Source: Bacteroidota bacterium
GTDB taxonomy: Bacteria > Bacteroidota > Ignavibacteria > UBA10030 > UBA6906
Assembly (NCBI GenBank): GCA_030835135.1
Contig: JAUQWO010000034.1
Location: 1 to 64,000 of the forward strand
Length of the DNA: 64,000 nt
Direction of reading: 5' to 3'
A program made the translations under genes and the position numbers. Positions 17,015-26,664 of this stretch are shown in pieces (within the stretch, counting starts at the first letter, position 1; each line of letters starts with the position of its first letter). The notes below the pieces were generated by a model. The model had not been told where the DNA came from. It did no database searches and saw only the letters and a list, made by a program, of their open reading frames with translations.

Positions 17015-17899
17015 ATGGCAGCGCAACGCATCGAGGGGAAACCCGTCGCCGAGCAGATCAAAAGCGAAGTGCGTGAAGGCGTTGCGCAGCTCATCAGGGA
17101 CAAGGGCGTTCGTCCCGGTCTCGGTGTGATCCTGGTCGGCGATGACCCCGCGTCACAGACGTACGTGAACTCCAAGGGGAAGGCATGTGCGGACCTCGGG
17201 ATGCATTCCGAGACGATCCGGATGTCTGCCGACAGCAGCGAGGCCGTCGTCCTCGCGCAGGTTGCGGCGTGGAACGCCGATCCGCGCATCCATGGCATCC
17301 TGGTCCAGATGCCGTTGCCGAAGCATATCAACGAACAGCGCGTCATCGAAGCCATCGATCCGCGCAAGGATGTGGATGGGTTCCACCCCGTGAACGTCGG
17401 CAGGCTCGTCATCGGCATGGAGTGTCTCCGTCCCTGCACGCCTGCCGGTATCCAGGAACTCCTCGTCCGGAGCGGCAATGATCCGGCCGGCAAGCACGTC
17501 GTCGTGATCGGCCGCAGTAATATCGTGGGCAAGCCCATCGCCAATATTCTGCTCCAGAAGGCCAAAGGGGCGAATGCGGTGGTCACCATCGCCCACACCG
17601 GCATGAAGGACATCTCACACCTCATCAGACAGGCGGACATTCTCATTGCGGCCGTGGGCAGGCCGGAGAGCATCACCGGCGCCATGCTGAAGCCCGGCTG
17701 CGTCGTGATCGACGTCGGCATCAACCGCATCACCGACCCATCCTCTCCCAGGGGGTACCGCAATGTCGGGGATGTGCATTTCGCCTCGGCCGCGGAGGTC
17801 GCCTCAGCCATCACGCCGGTTCCCGGGGGTGTCGGACTGATGACCATTGCCATGCTCATGCAGAACACCCTTCAAGCCGCCCGCCGGCTTTCTTGCTAA
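17015..17899 (+). CDS. folD: Bifunctional methylenetetrahydrofolate dehydrogenase / cyclohydrolase
   Basis: FolD interconverts 5,10-methylene-, methenyl- and 10-formyl-tetrahydrofolate, supplying one-carbon units for purines and formyl-Met-tRNA. The 294 residues show the family blocks GVILVGDDPASQTYVNSK (with the catalytic lysine a few residues on, SKGKA), ILVQMPLPKHIN, DVDGFHPVN and the Rossmann loop VVIGRSNIVGKP. PVPGGVGLMTIAML is the C-terminal signature. The stop codon TAA overlaps the -35 region of the next promoter. Confidence 0.97.
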   Translation: MAAQRIEGKPVAEQIKSEVREGVAQLIRDKGVRPGLGVILVGDDPASQTYVNSKGKACADLGMHSETIRMSADSSEAVVLAQVAAWNADPRIHGILVQMPLPKHINEQRVIEAIDPRKDVDGFHPVNVGRLVIGMECLRPCTPAGIQELLVRSGNDPAGKHVVVIGRSNIVGKPIANILLQKAKGANAVVTIAHTGMKDISHLIRQADILIAAVGRPESITGAMLKPGCVVIDVGINRITDPSSPRGYRNVGDVHFASAAEVASAITPVPGGVGLMTIAMLMQNTLQAARRLSC

Positions 17900-17921
17900 T
17901 CCTGCTCATTTTCCGTACCTT
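17893..17921 (+). promoter_or_regulatory. Promoter of the P5C dehydrogenase gene
   Basis: TTGCTA (17893-17898), 17 bp, TACCTT (17916-17921). Transcription would start near 17928, with a leader of about 65 nt to ATG 17993, which has GAGGA just upstream. Confidence 0.5.
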
Positions 17922-17992
17922 AGAGCACTTTGAGCATTATCTCCCGCTCGGGACCTGCGACCTGGCGTACCACCCAATTGTGTGAGGAACGT

Positions 17993-19552
17993 ATGGCGAT
18001 TCCCAAGTTTTCCAACGAACCCGTCCTGGATTTCACCACACCGGCCAACAAGAAGAAGCAGCTCGATGCCCTGAAGAAGATCAAGGCCGGGCTGGGTCAG
18101 GAATTTCCCATTCTGATCGGTAGTGAACACATCCGTCTGGACGAAAAATTCTCATCCTTCAACCCTTCGCGTCCCACCGAGGTGATCGGGGTCTTTCAGA
18201 AGGGAAGCACGGCACTCGCCAACAAGGCGATGGATGTTGCGCTGGCTGCGTTCGAACAGTGGAAGACCGTTGCACCGGCAAAGCGTGCCGCCGTGCTGTT
18301 CAAGGCTGCGGCGATCATGAAGAAGAAACGGTTCGAACTGAACGCCATCATGATCCTGGAGGTCGGGAAGACCTGGCCCGAGGCCGATGCGGATACGGCA
18401 GAAGCCATCGACTTCCTGGAGTTCTACGGCCGCGAGATGCTGCGGTACGGTGAGGAGCATCCGGTCGTGAAGAACCCCGGCGAGAAGGGCAAGCTTGTGT
18501 ATGTGCCGCTCGGCGTTGGCGTCGTCATTCCGCCGTGGAATTTCCCCCTCGCGATCCTCGCCGGCATGTCGTCCGCCGCGATCGTCGCGGGCAATGCGGT
18601 GGTCCTCAAGCCGTCGAGCGACTCCCCGCGCATCGGGTGGGCATTCGTCGAGATCATGCAGGAGGCAGGCCTTCCTCCGGGCGTCCTGAACTTCGTTTCG
18701 GGTCCCGGCGGCGCAGTGGGCGACACGCTGGTGATGCACCCGAAGACCCGCTTCATCTCGTTCACCGGCTCGAAAGAGGTCGGCATTCACATCAACGAAG
18801 TCGCCGCGAAAGTGCAGCCCGGACAGATCTGGCTGAAGCGCGTCGTGGCGGAAATGGGCGGCAAGGACAGCATCGTGGTCGATGAGACGGCGGATCTCGA
18901 TGCCGCGGTCACCGGCACGGTGGCATCGGCATTTGGATTCCAGGGTCAGAAGTGCTCCGCCTGCTCGCGCGCGATCGTGGTCGAGAAACTGTATGACCGC
19001 TTCGTGGAGGCGGTGGCGAAGAAGACCGAGACCCTGTCCGTCGGCGACGCCGAGGACCCGCGCAACTATATGGGTCCGGTGGTGAATGAACGGTCGCAGG
19101 AGAGCATGCTCACCTATGTCCGGAAGGCCCTCGCCGAAGGAGGCCGTCTCGTCGCCGGCGGCATGAAGGTCGGCGACAGCGGGTTCTTCATCCGTCCGAC
19201 GGTCATCGCGGATGTCGATCCCATGGGAACGATCTCCCAGGAGGAGATCTTCGGACCCGTGCTGGCGATCATCAAGGCACGCGACTTCGATCATGCGATG
19301 CAGATCGCGAACAACACCGAGTTCGGTCTGACCGGCGCGCTGTACTCGAAGAATGCCAAACGCCTGAAGCGGGCCGAGGCCGAGTTCTTCGTCGGCAATC
19401 TGTACTTCAACCGCAAGTGCACCGGCGCCCTCGTCGGCGTGCATCCGTTCGGCGGCTTCAATATGAGCGGCACGGATTCGAAGGCGGGCGGGCGTGACTA
19501 TCTCCTGCTGTTCCTGCAGGCAAAATCGATCGCAGCAAAGAACATTCACTAA
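17993..19552 (+). CDS. pruA: L-glutamate gamma-semialdehyde (1-pyrroline-5-carboxylate) dehydrogenase
   Basis: An aldehyde dehydrogenase of 519 residues that oxidises glutamate semialdehyde to glutamate, the second step of proline breakdown. The start is ATG 17993 (MAIPKFSNEP) with GAGGA 5 nt upstream. The family shows in the N-terminal FPILIGSEHI, the cofactor loop PPWNFPLAILAGM, the GSKEVGIHI loop, the glutamate of VVAEMGGKD and the catalytic cysteine of GFQGQKCSACSRAIV. EEIFGPVLAIIKA and NRKCTGALVGVHPFGGFNMSGT are typical of the stand-alone RocA/PruA type rather than general aldehyde dehydrogenases. No proline dehydrogenase gene is adjacent. Confidence 0.92.
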   Translation: MAIPKFSNEPVLDFTTPANKKKQLDALKKIKAGLGQEFPILIGSEHIRLDEKFSSFNPSRPTEVIGVFQKGSTALANKAMDVALAAFEQWKTVAPAKRAAVLFKAAAIMKKKRFELNAIMILEVGKTWPEADADTAEAIDFLEFYGREMLRYGEEHPVVKNPGEKGKLVYVPLGVGVVIPPWNFPLAILAGMSSAAIVAGNAVVLKPSSDSPRIGWAFVEIMQEAGLPPGVLNFVSGPGGAVGDTLVMHPKTRFISFTGSKEVGIHINEVAAKVQPGQIWLKRVVAEMGGKDSIVVDETADLDAAVTGTVASAFGFQGQKCSACSRAIVVEKLYDRFVEAVAKKTETLSVGDAEDPRNYMGPVVNERSQESMLTYVRKALAEGGRLVAGGMKVGDSGFFIRPTVIADVDPMGTISQEEIFGPVLAIIKARDFDHAMQIANNTEFGLTGALYSKNAKRLKRAEAEFFVGNLYFNRKCTGALVGVHPFGGFNMSGTDSKAGGRDYLLLFLQAKSIAAKNIH

Positions 19553-19570
19553 GCGGACAGGGTTGATGCC

Positions 19571-20731
19571 ATGAAGGTCCACGAGTACCAGGCAAAGGAC
19601 ATCCTCAGGAAGTTCGGCGTTGCGCTCCCCGAAGGTCAGATGGCATTCTCGGTGGACGATGCGGTCCGGGCTGCACAGAACCTCGGCGGGTCGGTGTGGG
19701 TGGTGAAGGCCCAGATCCACGCCGGCGGTCGCGGCAAAGGCGGTGGCGTGAAGGTCGCCCGCTCCCTCGATGAGGTGAGGACGTATGCATCCCAGATCCT
19801 CGGGATGCGCCTGGTGACGCATCAGACCGGACCGGAAGGACGCATCGTGAAGCGCCTGCTCATCGAGCAGGGGATCTCGATCGCGCGCGAGCTGTACATC
19901 GGCATCACCCTGGACCGCGCATCATCGCGCAACACCGTCATGGCCTCCACGGAAGGCGGCATGGAGATCGAGAAGGTCGCCGCCGAGACCCCGGAGAAGA
20001 TCCTGAAGGAATTCGTGGACCGTGGCGCCGGGTTCCGTCCGTACCAGGCACGCGCGCTGGCGTTCGGGCTCGGCCTGACCGGCGATGCGTTCAAGAACGG
20101 CGTGAAGTTCCTCCAGTCGCTGTACAAGGCATACGAAGCGATGGATTGCTCCCTGGCCGAGATCAACCCCCTGGTCGTCACCACCGACGGAAGCGTGCTG
20201 GCGCTCGATGCCAAGATGAACTTCGACGACAACGCACTCGACCGGCACCCGGAGCTGGCCCCGCTGCGCGATCTCGATGAGGAAGACCCGCTCGAGGTCG
20301 AGGCGTCGAAGGCCAACCTGAACTACATCAAGCTGGATGGCAACGTCGGGTGTATGGTGAACGGCGCAGGCCTGGCGATGGGGACCATGGATATCATCAA
20401 GCTTGCCGGCGGCGAACCGGCGAACTTCCTGGATGTCGGCGGCGGCGCGAATGCACAGACCGTCGAGGCGGGGTTCAAGATCATCCTGGCCGACAAGAAC
20501 GTGCGCGCGGTACTGATCAACATCTTCGGCGGCATCGTGCGCTGCGATCGCGTCGCGACGGGCGTCGTGGAGGCCGCGCGCAAGGTGAAGGTGGAGATCC
20601 CCGTGGTGGTGCGGCTCGCCGGGACGAACGCCGAACTGGCGGGTGAGATCCTCGCGGCTTCCGGGATGAATTTTCTCGTCGCCCGGAGCCTGAAAGATGC
20701 AGCGGACAAAGTGACGGAAGCGATCGCCTGA
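19571..20731 (+). CDS. sucC: Succinate-CoA ligase (ADP-forming) beta subunit
   Basis: SucC is the nucleotide- and succinate-binding subunit of succinyl-CoA synthetase in the citric acid cycle. The 386 residues contain the N-terminal ATP-grasp start [43 protein letters not shown], the metal-binding [12 protein letters not shown] and the C-terminal [16 protein letters not shown]. These are the standard SucC motifs. The alpha subunit sucD is not adjacent; instead gatB starts within the stop codon. It lies 18 bp after pruA, so glutamate catabolism and the cycle may share a transcript. Confidence 0.95.
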   Translation: MKVHEYQAKDILRKFGVALPEGQMAFSVDDAVRAAQNLGGSVWVVKAQIHAGGRGKGGGVKVARSLDEVRTYASQILGMRLVTHQTGPEGRIVKRLLIEQGISIARELYIGITLDRASSRNTVMASTEGGMEIEKVAAETPEKILKEFVDRGAGFRPYQARALAFGLGLTGDAFKNGVKFLQSLYKAYEAMDCSLAEINPLVVTTDGSVLALDAKMNFDDNALDRHPELAPLRDLDEEDPLEVEASKANLNYIKLDGNVGCMVNGAGLAMGTMDIIKLAGGEPANFLDVGGGANAQTVEAGFKIILADKNVRAVLINIFGGIVRCDRVATGVVEAARKVKVEIPVVVRLAGTNAELAGEILAASGMNFLVARSLKDAADKVTEAIA

Positions 20732-22206
20732 GCACCCCATCGCCATACGAAGCGGTCATCGGGCTCGAGGTCCATGCCCAATTGCTGACCGCGACCAAAG
20801 CCTTCTGCGGGTGTCCGAACCGGTTCGGCGATGCCCCGAACTCGAACGTCTGCCCGGTCTGCCTTGGACTGCCCGGCACGCTGCCGGTCCTCAACCGGAA
20901 CCTGGTCGAGTATATCATGCGGATGGGACTCGCCACCGGGTGCCGCATCACGCCCCGGTCGATCCTCGCGCGGAAGAACTATTTCTACCCGGACCTCCCG
21001 AAGGGCTACCAGATCTCGCAGTATGAGGAACCGATCTGTGTCGATGGGAATCTGGAGATCGAGCTCGAAGGCGGCGCGAAGACCACGGTGCGGATCAAGC
21101 GCATACACATGGAAGAGGATGCCGGCAAGCTCATCCATGACCAGGGACCGCAGACGCTCGTGGACCTGAACCGGTGCGGCACGCCGCTCATCGAGATCGT
21201 GACCGAGCCGGACCTCCGGTCGCCACGCGAGGCGTATCACGCCCTCATTCTCATCCGTCAAATGGTGACCTACCTGGGCATCTGCGACGGGAACATGGAG
21301 GAGGGGAGCCTGCGGTGCGATGCGAACGTCTCGATCCGTCTGCGTGGAGAAACGGCGCTCGGCACGAAGACGGAAGTGAAGAACATGAACTCCTTCCGCA
21401 ATGTGGAGCGGGCGCTGGAGTTCGAGATCCAACGGCAGACCGACCTCGTGAGCTCGGGCGGACGGGTGGTGCAGGAGACCTTGCTCTGGGACGCGGACGC
21501 AGGCTGTGCCTACCCGATGCGGAGCAAGGAAGAGGCGCACGATTACCGGTATTTCCCCGATCCCGACCTCGTGCCGGTGCTCGTCGATCAGGCGTGGGAG
21601 CGGTCGGTCCGGGACGCGCTGCCGGAATTGCCGGTGCCGCGTCGCGACCGGTATGAGCGCGCCTTCGGTCTTCCGCGGTACGATGCTGATGTGCTCACGG
21701 CGGAGCGGCCCGTTGCGGACTACTTCGAGCAGACCCTGACGGCACTGCAGACGCTCCGGCCGGGTGACGGCGCGGCGCTCGCGAAGCCGGTGAGCAACTG
21801 GGTGATGACGGATGTCCTGCGCGTCGTGGCGGAGGAGAAGGTGGATGTCGCGTCGTTCCCGATCGCACCGGTGCGGCTCGCGGCGATGATCGGACTGATC
21901 CTGGACGGGACGATCAGCGGGAAGATCGCGAAGGACGTGTTCGAAGCGATGCTGACCTCGCCCGCGGAGCCGAAGGCGATCGTGCAGGAGCGTGGGCTCG
22001 TGCAGGTCTCGGACGGTGGTGCGATCGCTGCCATCGTGGAGGAGGTGCTCACCGCCCATGCGGCGCAGGTGCAACAGTATCTCGGGGGGAACGAGCGGGT
22101 GTTCGGGTTCTTTGTCGGCGAGACCATGAAGCGGATGCAGGGGAAGGGGAACCCGACAATGGTGAATGCTGTCCTGAAAGTCCGGCTCGCAGCGCGAAAG
22201 GGTTGA
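20728..22206 (+). CDS. gatB: Aspartyl/glutamyl-tRNA(Asn/Gln) amidotransferase subunit B, apparent CTG start
   Basis: GatB is the kinase/tRNA-binding subunit of GatCAB, which amidates Glu-tRNA(Gln) and Asp-tRNA(Asn). Conserved family sequence begins [14 protein letters not shown] at about 20746. Upstream in this frame there is a stop at 20644 and no ATG, GTG or TTG before that block. The only good candidate is CTG 20728 with GGAAG 7 nt upstream, giving [12 protein letters not shown] and overlapping the sucC TGA. A TTG at 20782 would delete the conserved start. Zinc-ligand-like cysteines (CGCPNRFG ... NVCPVCLG), [26 protein letters not shown] and [10 protein letters not shown] are all present. 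The C-terminal YqeY-like tail ends VNAVLKVRL. Length from CTG: 492 residues. Confidence 0.9.
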   Translation: MSTPSPYEAVIGLEVHAQLLTATKAFCGCPNRFGDAPNSNVCPVCLGLPGTLPVLNRNLVEYIMRMGLATGCRITPRSILARKNYFYPDLPKGYQISQYEEPICVDGNLEIELEGGAKTTVRIKRIHMEEDAGKLIHDQGPQTLVDLNRCGTPLIEIVTEPDLRSPREAYHALILIRQMVTYLGICDGNMEEGSLRCDANVSIRLRGETALGTKTEVKNMNSFRNVERALEFEIQRQTDLVSSGGRVVQETLLWDADAGCAYPMRSKEEAHDYRYFPDPDLVPVLVDQAWERSVRDALPELPVPRRDRYERAFGLPRYDADVLTAERPVADYFEQTLTALQTLRPGDGAALAKPVSNWVMTDVLRVVAEEKVDVASFPIAPVRLAAMIGLILDGTISGKIAKDVFEAMLTSPAEPKAIVQERGLVQVSDGGAIAAIVEEVLTAHAAQVQQYLGGNERVFGFFVGETMKRMQGKGNPTMVNAVLKVRLAARKG

Positions 22207-22209
22207 GCG

Positions 22210-23130
22210 ATGTATGAACTGCGACGCATCCTGGTGCCCACGGACTTCTCCCGGCACGCGGATGAGGCTCTGGAGTATGCCCTGTATCTCGGGGGGCGGT
22301 TCCACCCGGAGATCGTTCTGCTCCATGTGGACGAGTTTCCGGTATCGCCGCTCGGGGCCGCTGACGTGCACGATGAGAGCGTCCAGCAGTACCAACAGCG
22401 CAAAGTGGCGTACCTGAACGAACAGTTCAGCCGGATCGCGCGCGGACTCGAAGGGAAGCCGGTGCGGCTGGTCCCCCAGATCCTTGCCGGCCGCTCGTAC
22501 AAGGTCATCATCGAAGAGAGCGAGGCGAAGGAGTACGATCTGATCGTGATGGCGACGCGGGGTCTGACGCATCTGTCGTCGCACCTGATCGGGAGTACCG
22601 CGGAGCGCGTGGTGCGGTTGTCGCGGCAGCCGGTCCTGACGATCCAACAGGGACTGGAGGTCGGCGCCCGGGTCGAATCGGTGCTCTGTCCGACCGACCT
22701 CTCGCCTGCCGGGAATGCCGCTCTGTCCTATGCCCTCTCGATGGCGCGGCAGTTCAAGGCAGTGCTCTATATCCAGTACATCTCGGAGCTGGAGAAACCC
22801 GAGGGCCGGGAGCAGGTACTGGCACGGATGCCGGACCTGAAGGAGTACCATCCGCAGGCGGACGAGGTGCAGGTTGAGATCATCGTGGACCGCGATGTGG
22901 AGCCGAGCAATTCCATCGTGCGGTTCGCGGACGATCGGGAGGTCAGCGTCATCGTGATGTCGACGCACGGACGCAAGGGGCTCCGCCGTGTGTATATCGG
23001 AAACAACACAGCAGAGGTCGTGCGCAAGGCCCGCCAGCCGGTGCTGACCATCAGCCATCCATTTCACAAACGGGTCTTCGCACATCCGCTGACGGAAAAG
23101 CGGATGCCCCCCAGGGACGTCACCGGTTGA
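22210..23130 (+). CDS. Tandem universal stress protein (UspA fold)
   Basis: A 306-residue protein made of two UspA domains. The first (about 1-150) starts LRRILVPTDFSRHADEAL and ends with the ATP-binding motif MATRGLTHLSSHLIGSTAERVV. The second (about 155-285) starts VESVLCPTDLSPAGNAAL and ends MSTHGRKGLRRVYIGNNTAEVV. Both carry the G-x2-(H)-x9-G-(S/N) phosphate-binding pattern, so ATP binding is likely. Universal stress proteins accumulate in starvation and stress; the molecular role is seldom known. The gene starts 3 bp after gatB and precedes tpiA. Confidence 0.92.
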   Translation: MYELRRILVPTDFSRHADEALEYALYLGGRFHPEIVLLHVDEFPVSPLGAADVHDESVQQYQQRKVAYLNEQFSRIARGLEGKPVRLVPQILAGRSYKVIIEESEAKEYDLIVMATRGLTHLSSHLIGSTAERVVRLSRQPVLTIQQGLEVGARVESVLCPTDLSPAGNAALSYALSMARQFKAVLYIQYISELEKPEGREQVLARMPDLKEYHPQADEVQVEIIVDRDVEPSNSIVRFADDREVSVIVMSTHGRKGLRRVYIGNNTAEVVRKARQPVLTISHPFHKRVFAHPLTEKRMPPRDVTG

Positions 23131-23191
23131 TGCCGGCGGCGACGCGCAGGGGAGTGCGGGGAACCATTCACCCATACAGAAGGCAACGACA

Positions 23192-23953
23192 ATGCGTACG
23201 ATGATCATTGCAGGTAACTGGAAGATGTACAAGGACGTGGCGGAGACGCGCGACCTCATCACTGCCCTCAAGGCGGCTGTGCCCTCCGTGCCGGCGGGTG
23301 TGGAGTCTATCATCTGTCCTCCGTTCACCTCACTGGCACTTGCAGGCGAACTCCTCAAAGGATCGGCCTTTCAGCTGGGCGGACAGAACATGTCGCAGCA
23401 CGATGAAGGCGCCTACACCGGCGAGGTGTCCGGCAAGATGCTGAAGGCGGTGGGGTGCGACGCGGTGATCCTCGGCCATTCGGAGCGCCGCCAGTACTAC
23501 GGCGAGACCAACGAACTGGTCAATCTGAAGGCCAGGAAGGCCCTGGCCCTCGGGCTTCGCCCGATCATCTGCGTCGGCGAGACACTGGAAGAGCGGGAGA
23601 AGGATATCACGGCACAGGTCATCACCACGCAGGTCAAGGGCGTGTTGTCGGGGCTGACCCCGCAGGATATGGCGAAGGTGGTCATCGCGTATGAGCCGGT
23701 GTGGGCGATCGGCACGGGCAAGGTTGCCAGCCCTGCACAGGCGCAAGAGGTCCACCAACTCATCCGGAAACAGGTCGCCGGTCAGTACGACTGGGCTCTG
23801 GCGGAGAAGCTCACTATCCAGTATGGCGGCAGTGTGAAGCCTGACAATGCGGCAGAAATCCTGGCGCAAAATGACGTAGACGGCGCCCTGGTTGGTGGTG
23901 CCTGCCTCAAGGCAGACTCGTTTGCAGCGATCATCAAGGCCGCTCGCCCGTAA
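23192..23953 (+). CDS. tpiA: Triosephosphate isomerase
   Basis: TpiA interconverts dihydroxyacetone phosphate and glyceraldehyde-3-phosphate. The 253 residues hold all catalytic elements: lysine 11 in AGNWKMY, the histidine in ILGHSERRQYYGE, the glutamate in VIAYEPVWAIGTGK, and the phosphate-gripping loops IQYGGSVKPDNA and GALVGGACLKADSF. AAGGCAACGAC precedes the ATG. It is separated from gap-pgk by 9 kb and has its own terminator, whose stem includes the stop codon. Confidence 0.98.
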   Translation: MRTMIIAGNWKMYKDVAETRDLITALKAAVPSVPAGVESIICPPFTSLALAGELLKGSAFQLGGQNMSQHDEGAYTGEVSGKMLKAVGCDAVILGHSERRQYYGETNELVNLKARKALALGLRPIICVGETLEEREKDITAQVITTQVKGVLSGLTPQDMAKVVIAYEPVWAIGTGKVASPAQAQEVHQLIRKQVAGQYDWALAEKLTIQYGGSVKPDNAAEILAQNDVDGALVGGACLKADSFAAIIKAARP

Positions 23954-23968
23954 GGGTGGGCGGTTTTT
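23940..23968 (+). terminator. Intrinsic terminator of tpiA
   Basis: A 10-pair stem (23940-23949 with 23954-23963, two G-T wobbles) with a GTAA tetraloop of the stable GNRA type, followed by TTTTT (23964-23968). The tpiA stop codon TAA lies in the loop, so the terminator overlaps the end of the coding region. Confidence 0.8.
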
Positions 23969-23969
23969 C

Positions 23970-23998
23970 TTGCATTCAGGACGTTTTGATTGTATATT
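23970..23998 (+). promoter_or_regulatory. Promoter of the GH2-smc-lpx gene run
   Basis: TTGCAT (23970-23975), 17 bp, TATATT (23993-23998), starting right behind the tpiA terminator. Transcription near 24005 would give about 32 nt of leader to GTG 24037. Confidence 0.65.
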
Positions 23999-24036
23999 AT
24001 TGCGAAGGACTCCAAAACCTACCGAAAAAACACACT

Positions 24037-26664
24037 GTGGGCTTGATCCCGGTTCGCAAATCGGCGTTCATATTGAGCTGCGTCACCCTTCTCGGGCTCC
24101 TGACCATCCCGGTTTGCTTCGCTGGATTCCCTGAATTCCTGGAGAACGGTACACCAGGCTCTCCGGAACTGAGGGCGACGCAATACTCCGCCTCCTCCAC
24201 CCGCAAACTCATTTCGCTCAATGGTCTCTGGACCTACGCGCAAGAGAACGGTTCAACGGGCAACGTCAACTTGCCCGTTGCTTTTGATGGGAGGGGTGCG
24301 GTGGATTTCCAGCGTGGGTTCGAGATGCCCGCGTTCGATCTTGATCGGTACCAGTGGCATCTCGTCGTCCTCGGCGCGAACTACGGCACCGACGTCTCCG
24401 TGAACAGCGAATTCCTCGGCCACCATGCCGGGGGCTACACCAGCTTCACCCTCCCCATACCGCGTATCGACCTCCAGCCCGGCAGGGACAACATCCTGCG
24501 TCTGGTGGTCGACAATGATCTCGACGGACGCACGACGATCCCTCCCCAGCAGATGGTGTGGGGGTGGCGCAACTACGGTGGTGTTCATCGTGATGTGGCG
24601 CTCCTCGGGACCCCGCTCCTGTATCTTCGTGAAGCGACCATGACGTCGGCGGCCCTCGGCGCTGGCGAGTCATTCCGTCTGTCGGTCGTTCCCGAGATCG
24701 AGGGAGCTCTGGACAGCGTGGTGCGATCGGTGACCGTCGAAAAGAAGGCGGTGCTCGGCGTGCAGGTCGAGGTCGTGGAATCGCTCTCTGGCGCCGTCGC
24801 GGCGCAGAGCAGCGTCACCCCGTTGACGTATGCGGATGGCCGCTGGTCCGGCCCGAAGACGGACCTCGTCGTAGAGAACCCCCGTCTCTGGTCTCCCGAT
24901 GCACCCGATCTGTATTCCGTGAAGTGCCGGCTTGTCATGGTGAGCGGCAAGTCTCTCTCCGTCATCGATGAGCTGATCCGGCCCTTTGGTTTTCGCTCGC
25001 TCGTGGTGGACAAGGGCGACCTGCTCCTGAACGGACGGCGTCTGGTGATCCGCGGCGTGGCATGGTATGAAGACCACCCGGCATGGGGCAACGCGCTCCC
25101 CTACGAAGAACGCGAGCGCGACATCATCGGGATCAAGATGATGGGCGCGAACGTCGTCCGGTTCATCGGGCATCCGCCGCATCCGGTGATGCTGGACCTC
25201 TGCGACCGCTACGGACTGTTCGCGATGGTGGAGGCGCCGGTGATCGGCGTCCCGGTGGCCCTGCTGACGCAGGAACAGTATCAGGAGACCGCGGTGGGCA
25301 TGGTGCGTGAGATGGTCATGCGCGACCGCCATCACCCGTCGGTGCTCGCCTGGGGCCTGGGCGATGAGATCGAATCCAACCGCACCGCGGCGCGCCCCTT
25401 TGTGAGCGCGATCGTGTCCGCGGCGCGGTCGCTCGACGGCCGGCCGCTCTATCTGCCGGTGCGTGAGGGTGTCACGGATTCCATCAGCGACCTGATGGAC
25501 ATCGCGGCCCTCAACCTCTACGACACCGATGCGAAGACCCTGAAAGTGGTGCTCGATGAGTGGCGCAAGGGTCATCCCGGCATGCCCGTGTTCGTGACCC
25601 GCCTCGGCATGGAAGTGGACCACGAGAACAAACGCGGGTACAATGATCCGCTGTCCCAGCAGGCGCAGGCCCGGTTCTTCATCCAGCGGCTCGACCTTCT
25701 GCGGACGTTCGATCCCGACGGCACGATCGTTCTGTCCTTCAACGACTGGCGGGGGGACCGGCCGGCGCTGACCGTGCATACCGGCGATCCGTGGATGCAC
25801 CGCATGGGACTGGTGAGCGACCGGCGTGAGAAGCGTCTGGCCTACGACGCGGTGCGTGCGATCTTCCGGGGCGAAAAGCCGGCGGCGTTGCCCGCGGGCA
25901 CGTATACCTCCCGCACACCGATCATCTACGTCCTTGCGGGGTTCGTCGTCCTGATCGCCGTGGCGTATCTCTATAACGCGAACCGGCGGTTCCGTGAGAG
26001 TGTCAACCGCTCCCTGATGAATTCGTTCAATTTCTTCGCGGATGTCCGCGACCAGCATGGGGTGTCCGTGATCCATACGACATTCCTTGCGGTCATCGTC
26101 TCTGTCTCGCTTGCCATCGTCCTGTCGAGCGTCCTGCACCGCTTCCGTGACAGTCTCTTCCTGGATGATCTTCTGACCTATCTGCTGGTCGCCGACAGTC
26201 TCAAGGCGTTCCTGATCCACCTCATCTGGGATCCGCTCCGGTTCATCCTTGTCGCTTCCGGCTTCCTTGTGCTCGCGCTGGTCCTGCTGAGCGGCGCCGT
26301 GCACATGTTCAAGCTCGTCGTCCGGTCGCGGGTGTTCGCCTATCAGGCCTACACGGTGACCGTCTGGTCCATGACGCCGTTGCTTGCGTTCATCCCGGTC
26401 GGGATGATCCTGTTCCGGGTCATGGAGGGGTCGGTGTATGTCCTCCCGTCGCTGATCTTCATCACGGCGTTCATCGTCTGGGTCGTTGCCCGACTCTTCA
26501 AGGGCATCTCCATCATCTACGATATCTATCCCCCGAAGATGTACGCTGCGGGCATCCTCGCCCTGGTGGCGGTCTTCGGCATGCTCTATCTGTACTATGA
26601 CCTGGTGCAGTCGGCGCCGATGCACCTCTCATTCCTCTACTCCATGGTGGGTAGCGGCAGGTAA
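24037..26664 (+). CDS. Glycoside hydrolase family 2-like protein fused to a C-terminal multi-helix membrane domain
   Basis: The promoter at 23970-23998 rules out earlier starts; GTG 24037 (or TTG 24043) gives a signal peptide ending VCFAGF. The export-side part (about 30-640) follows GH2 order: sugar-binding jelly roll (LISLNGLWTYA, AGGYTSFTLPI, WGWRNYGGVHRDV), an Ig-like domain, then a TIM barrel (LLLNGRRLVIRGVAWYEDHP, MMGANVVRFIGHPPHP). The acid/base position reads WGLGDEIESN where GH2 enzymes have N-E. The strand where the nucleophile ExG is expected reads VTRLGMEVD. Catalysis is therefore doubtful or altered. The last 220 residues have five to seven hydrophobic helices resembling Yip1-type membrane domains. 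The stop overlaps the smc start by one base. Confidence 0.75.
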   Translation: MGLIPVRKSAFILSCVTLLGLLTIPVCFAGFPEFLENGTPGSPELRATQYSASSTRKLISLNGLWTYAQENGSTGNVNLPVAFDGRGAVDFQRGFEMPAFDLDRYQWHLVVLGANYGTDVSVNSEFLGHHAGGYTSFTLPIPRIDLQPGRDNILRLVVDNDLDGRTTIPPQQMVWGWRNYGGVHRDVALLGTPLLYLREATMTSAALGAGESFRLSVVPEIEGALDSVVRSVTVEKKAVLGVQVEVVESLSGAVAAQSSVTPLTYADGRWSGPKTDLVVENPRLWSPDAPDLYSVKCRLVMVSGKSLSVIDELIRPFGFRSLVVDKGDLLLNGRRLVIRGVAWYEDHPAWGNALPYEERERDIIGIKMMGANVVRFIGHPPHPVMLDLCDRYGLFAMVEAPVIGVPVALLTQEQYQETAVGMVREMVMRDRHHPSVLAWGLGDEIESNRTAARPFVSAIVSAARSLDGRPLYLPVREGVTDSISDLMDIAALNLYDTDAKTLKVVLDEWRKGHPGMPVFVTRLGMEVDHENKRGYNDPLSQQAQARFFIQRLDLLRTFDPDGTIVLSFNDWRGDRPALTVHTGDPWMHRMGLVSDRREKRLAYDAVRAIFRGEKPAALPAGTYTSRTPIIYVLAGFVVLIAVAYLYNANRRFRESVNRSLMNSFNFFADVRDQHGVSVIHTTFLAVIVSVSLAIVLSSVLHRFRDSLFLDDLLTYLLVADSLKAFLIHLIWDPLRFILVASGFLVLALVLLSGAVHMFKLVVRSRVFAYQAYTVTVWSMTPLLAFIPVGMILFRVMEGSVYVLPSLIFITAFIVWVVARLFKGISIIYDIYPPKMYAAGILALVAVFGMLYLYYDLVQSAPMHLSFLYSMVGSGR

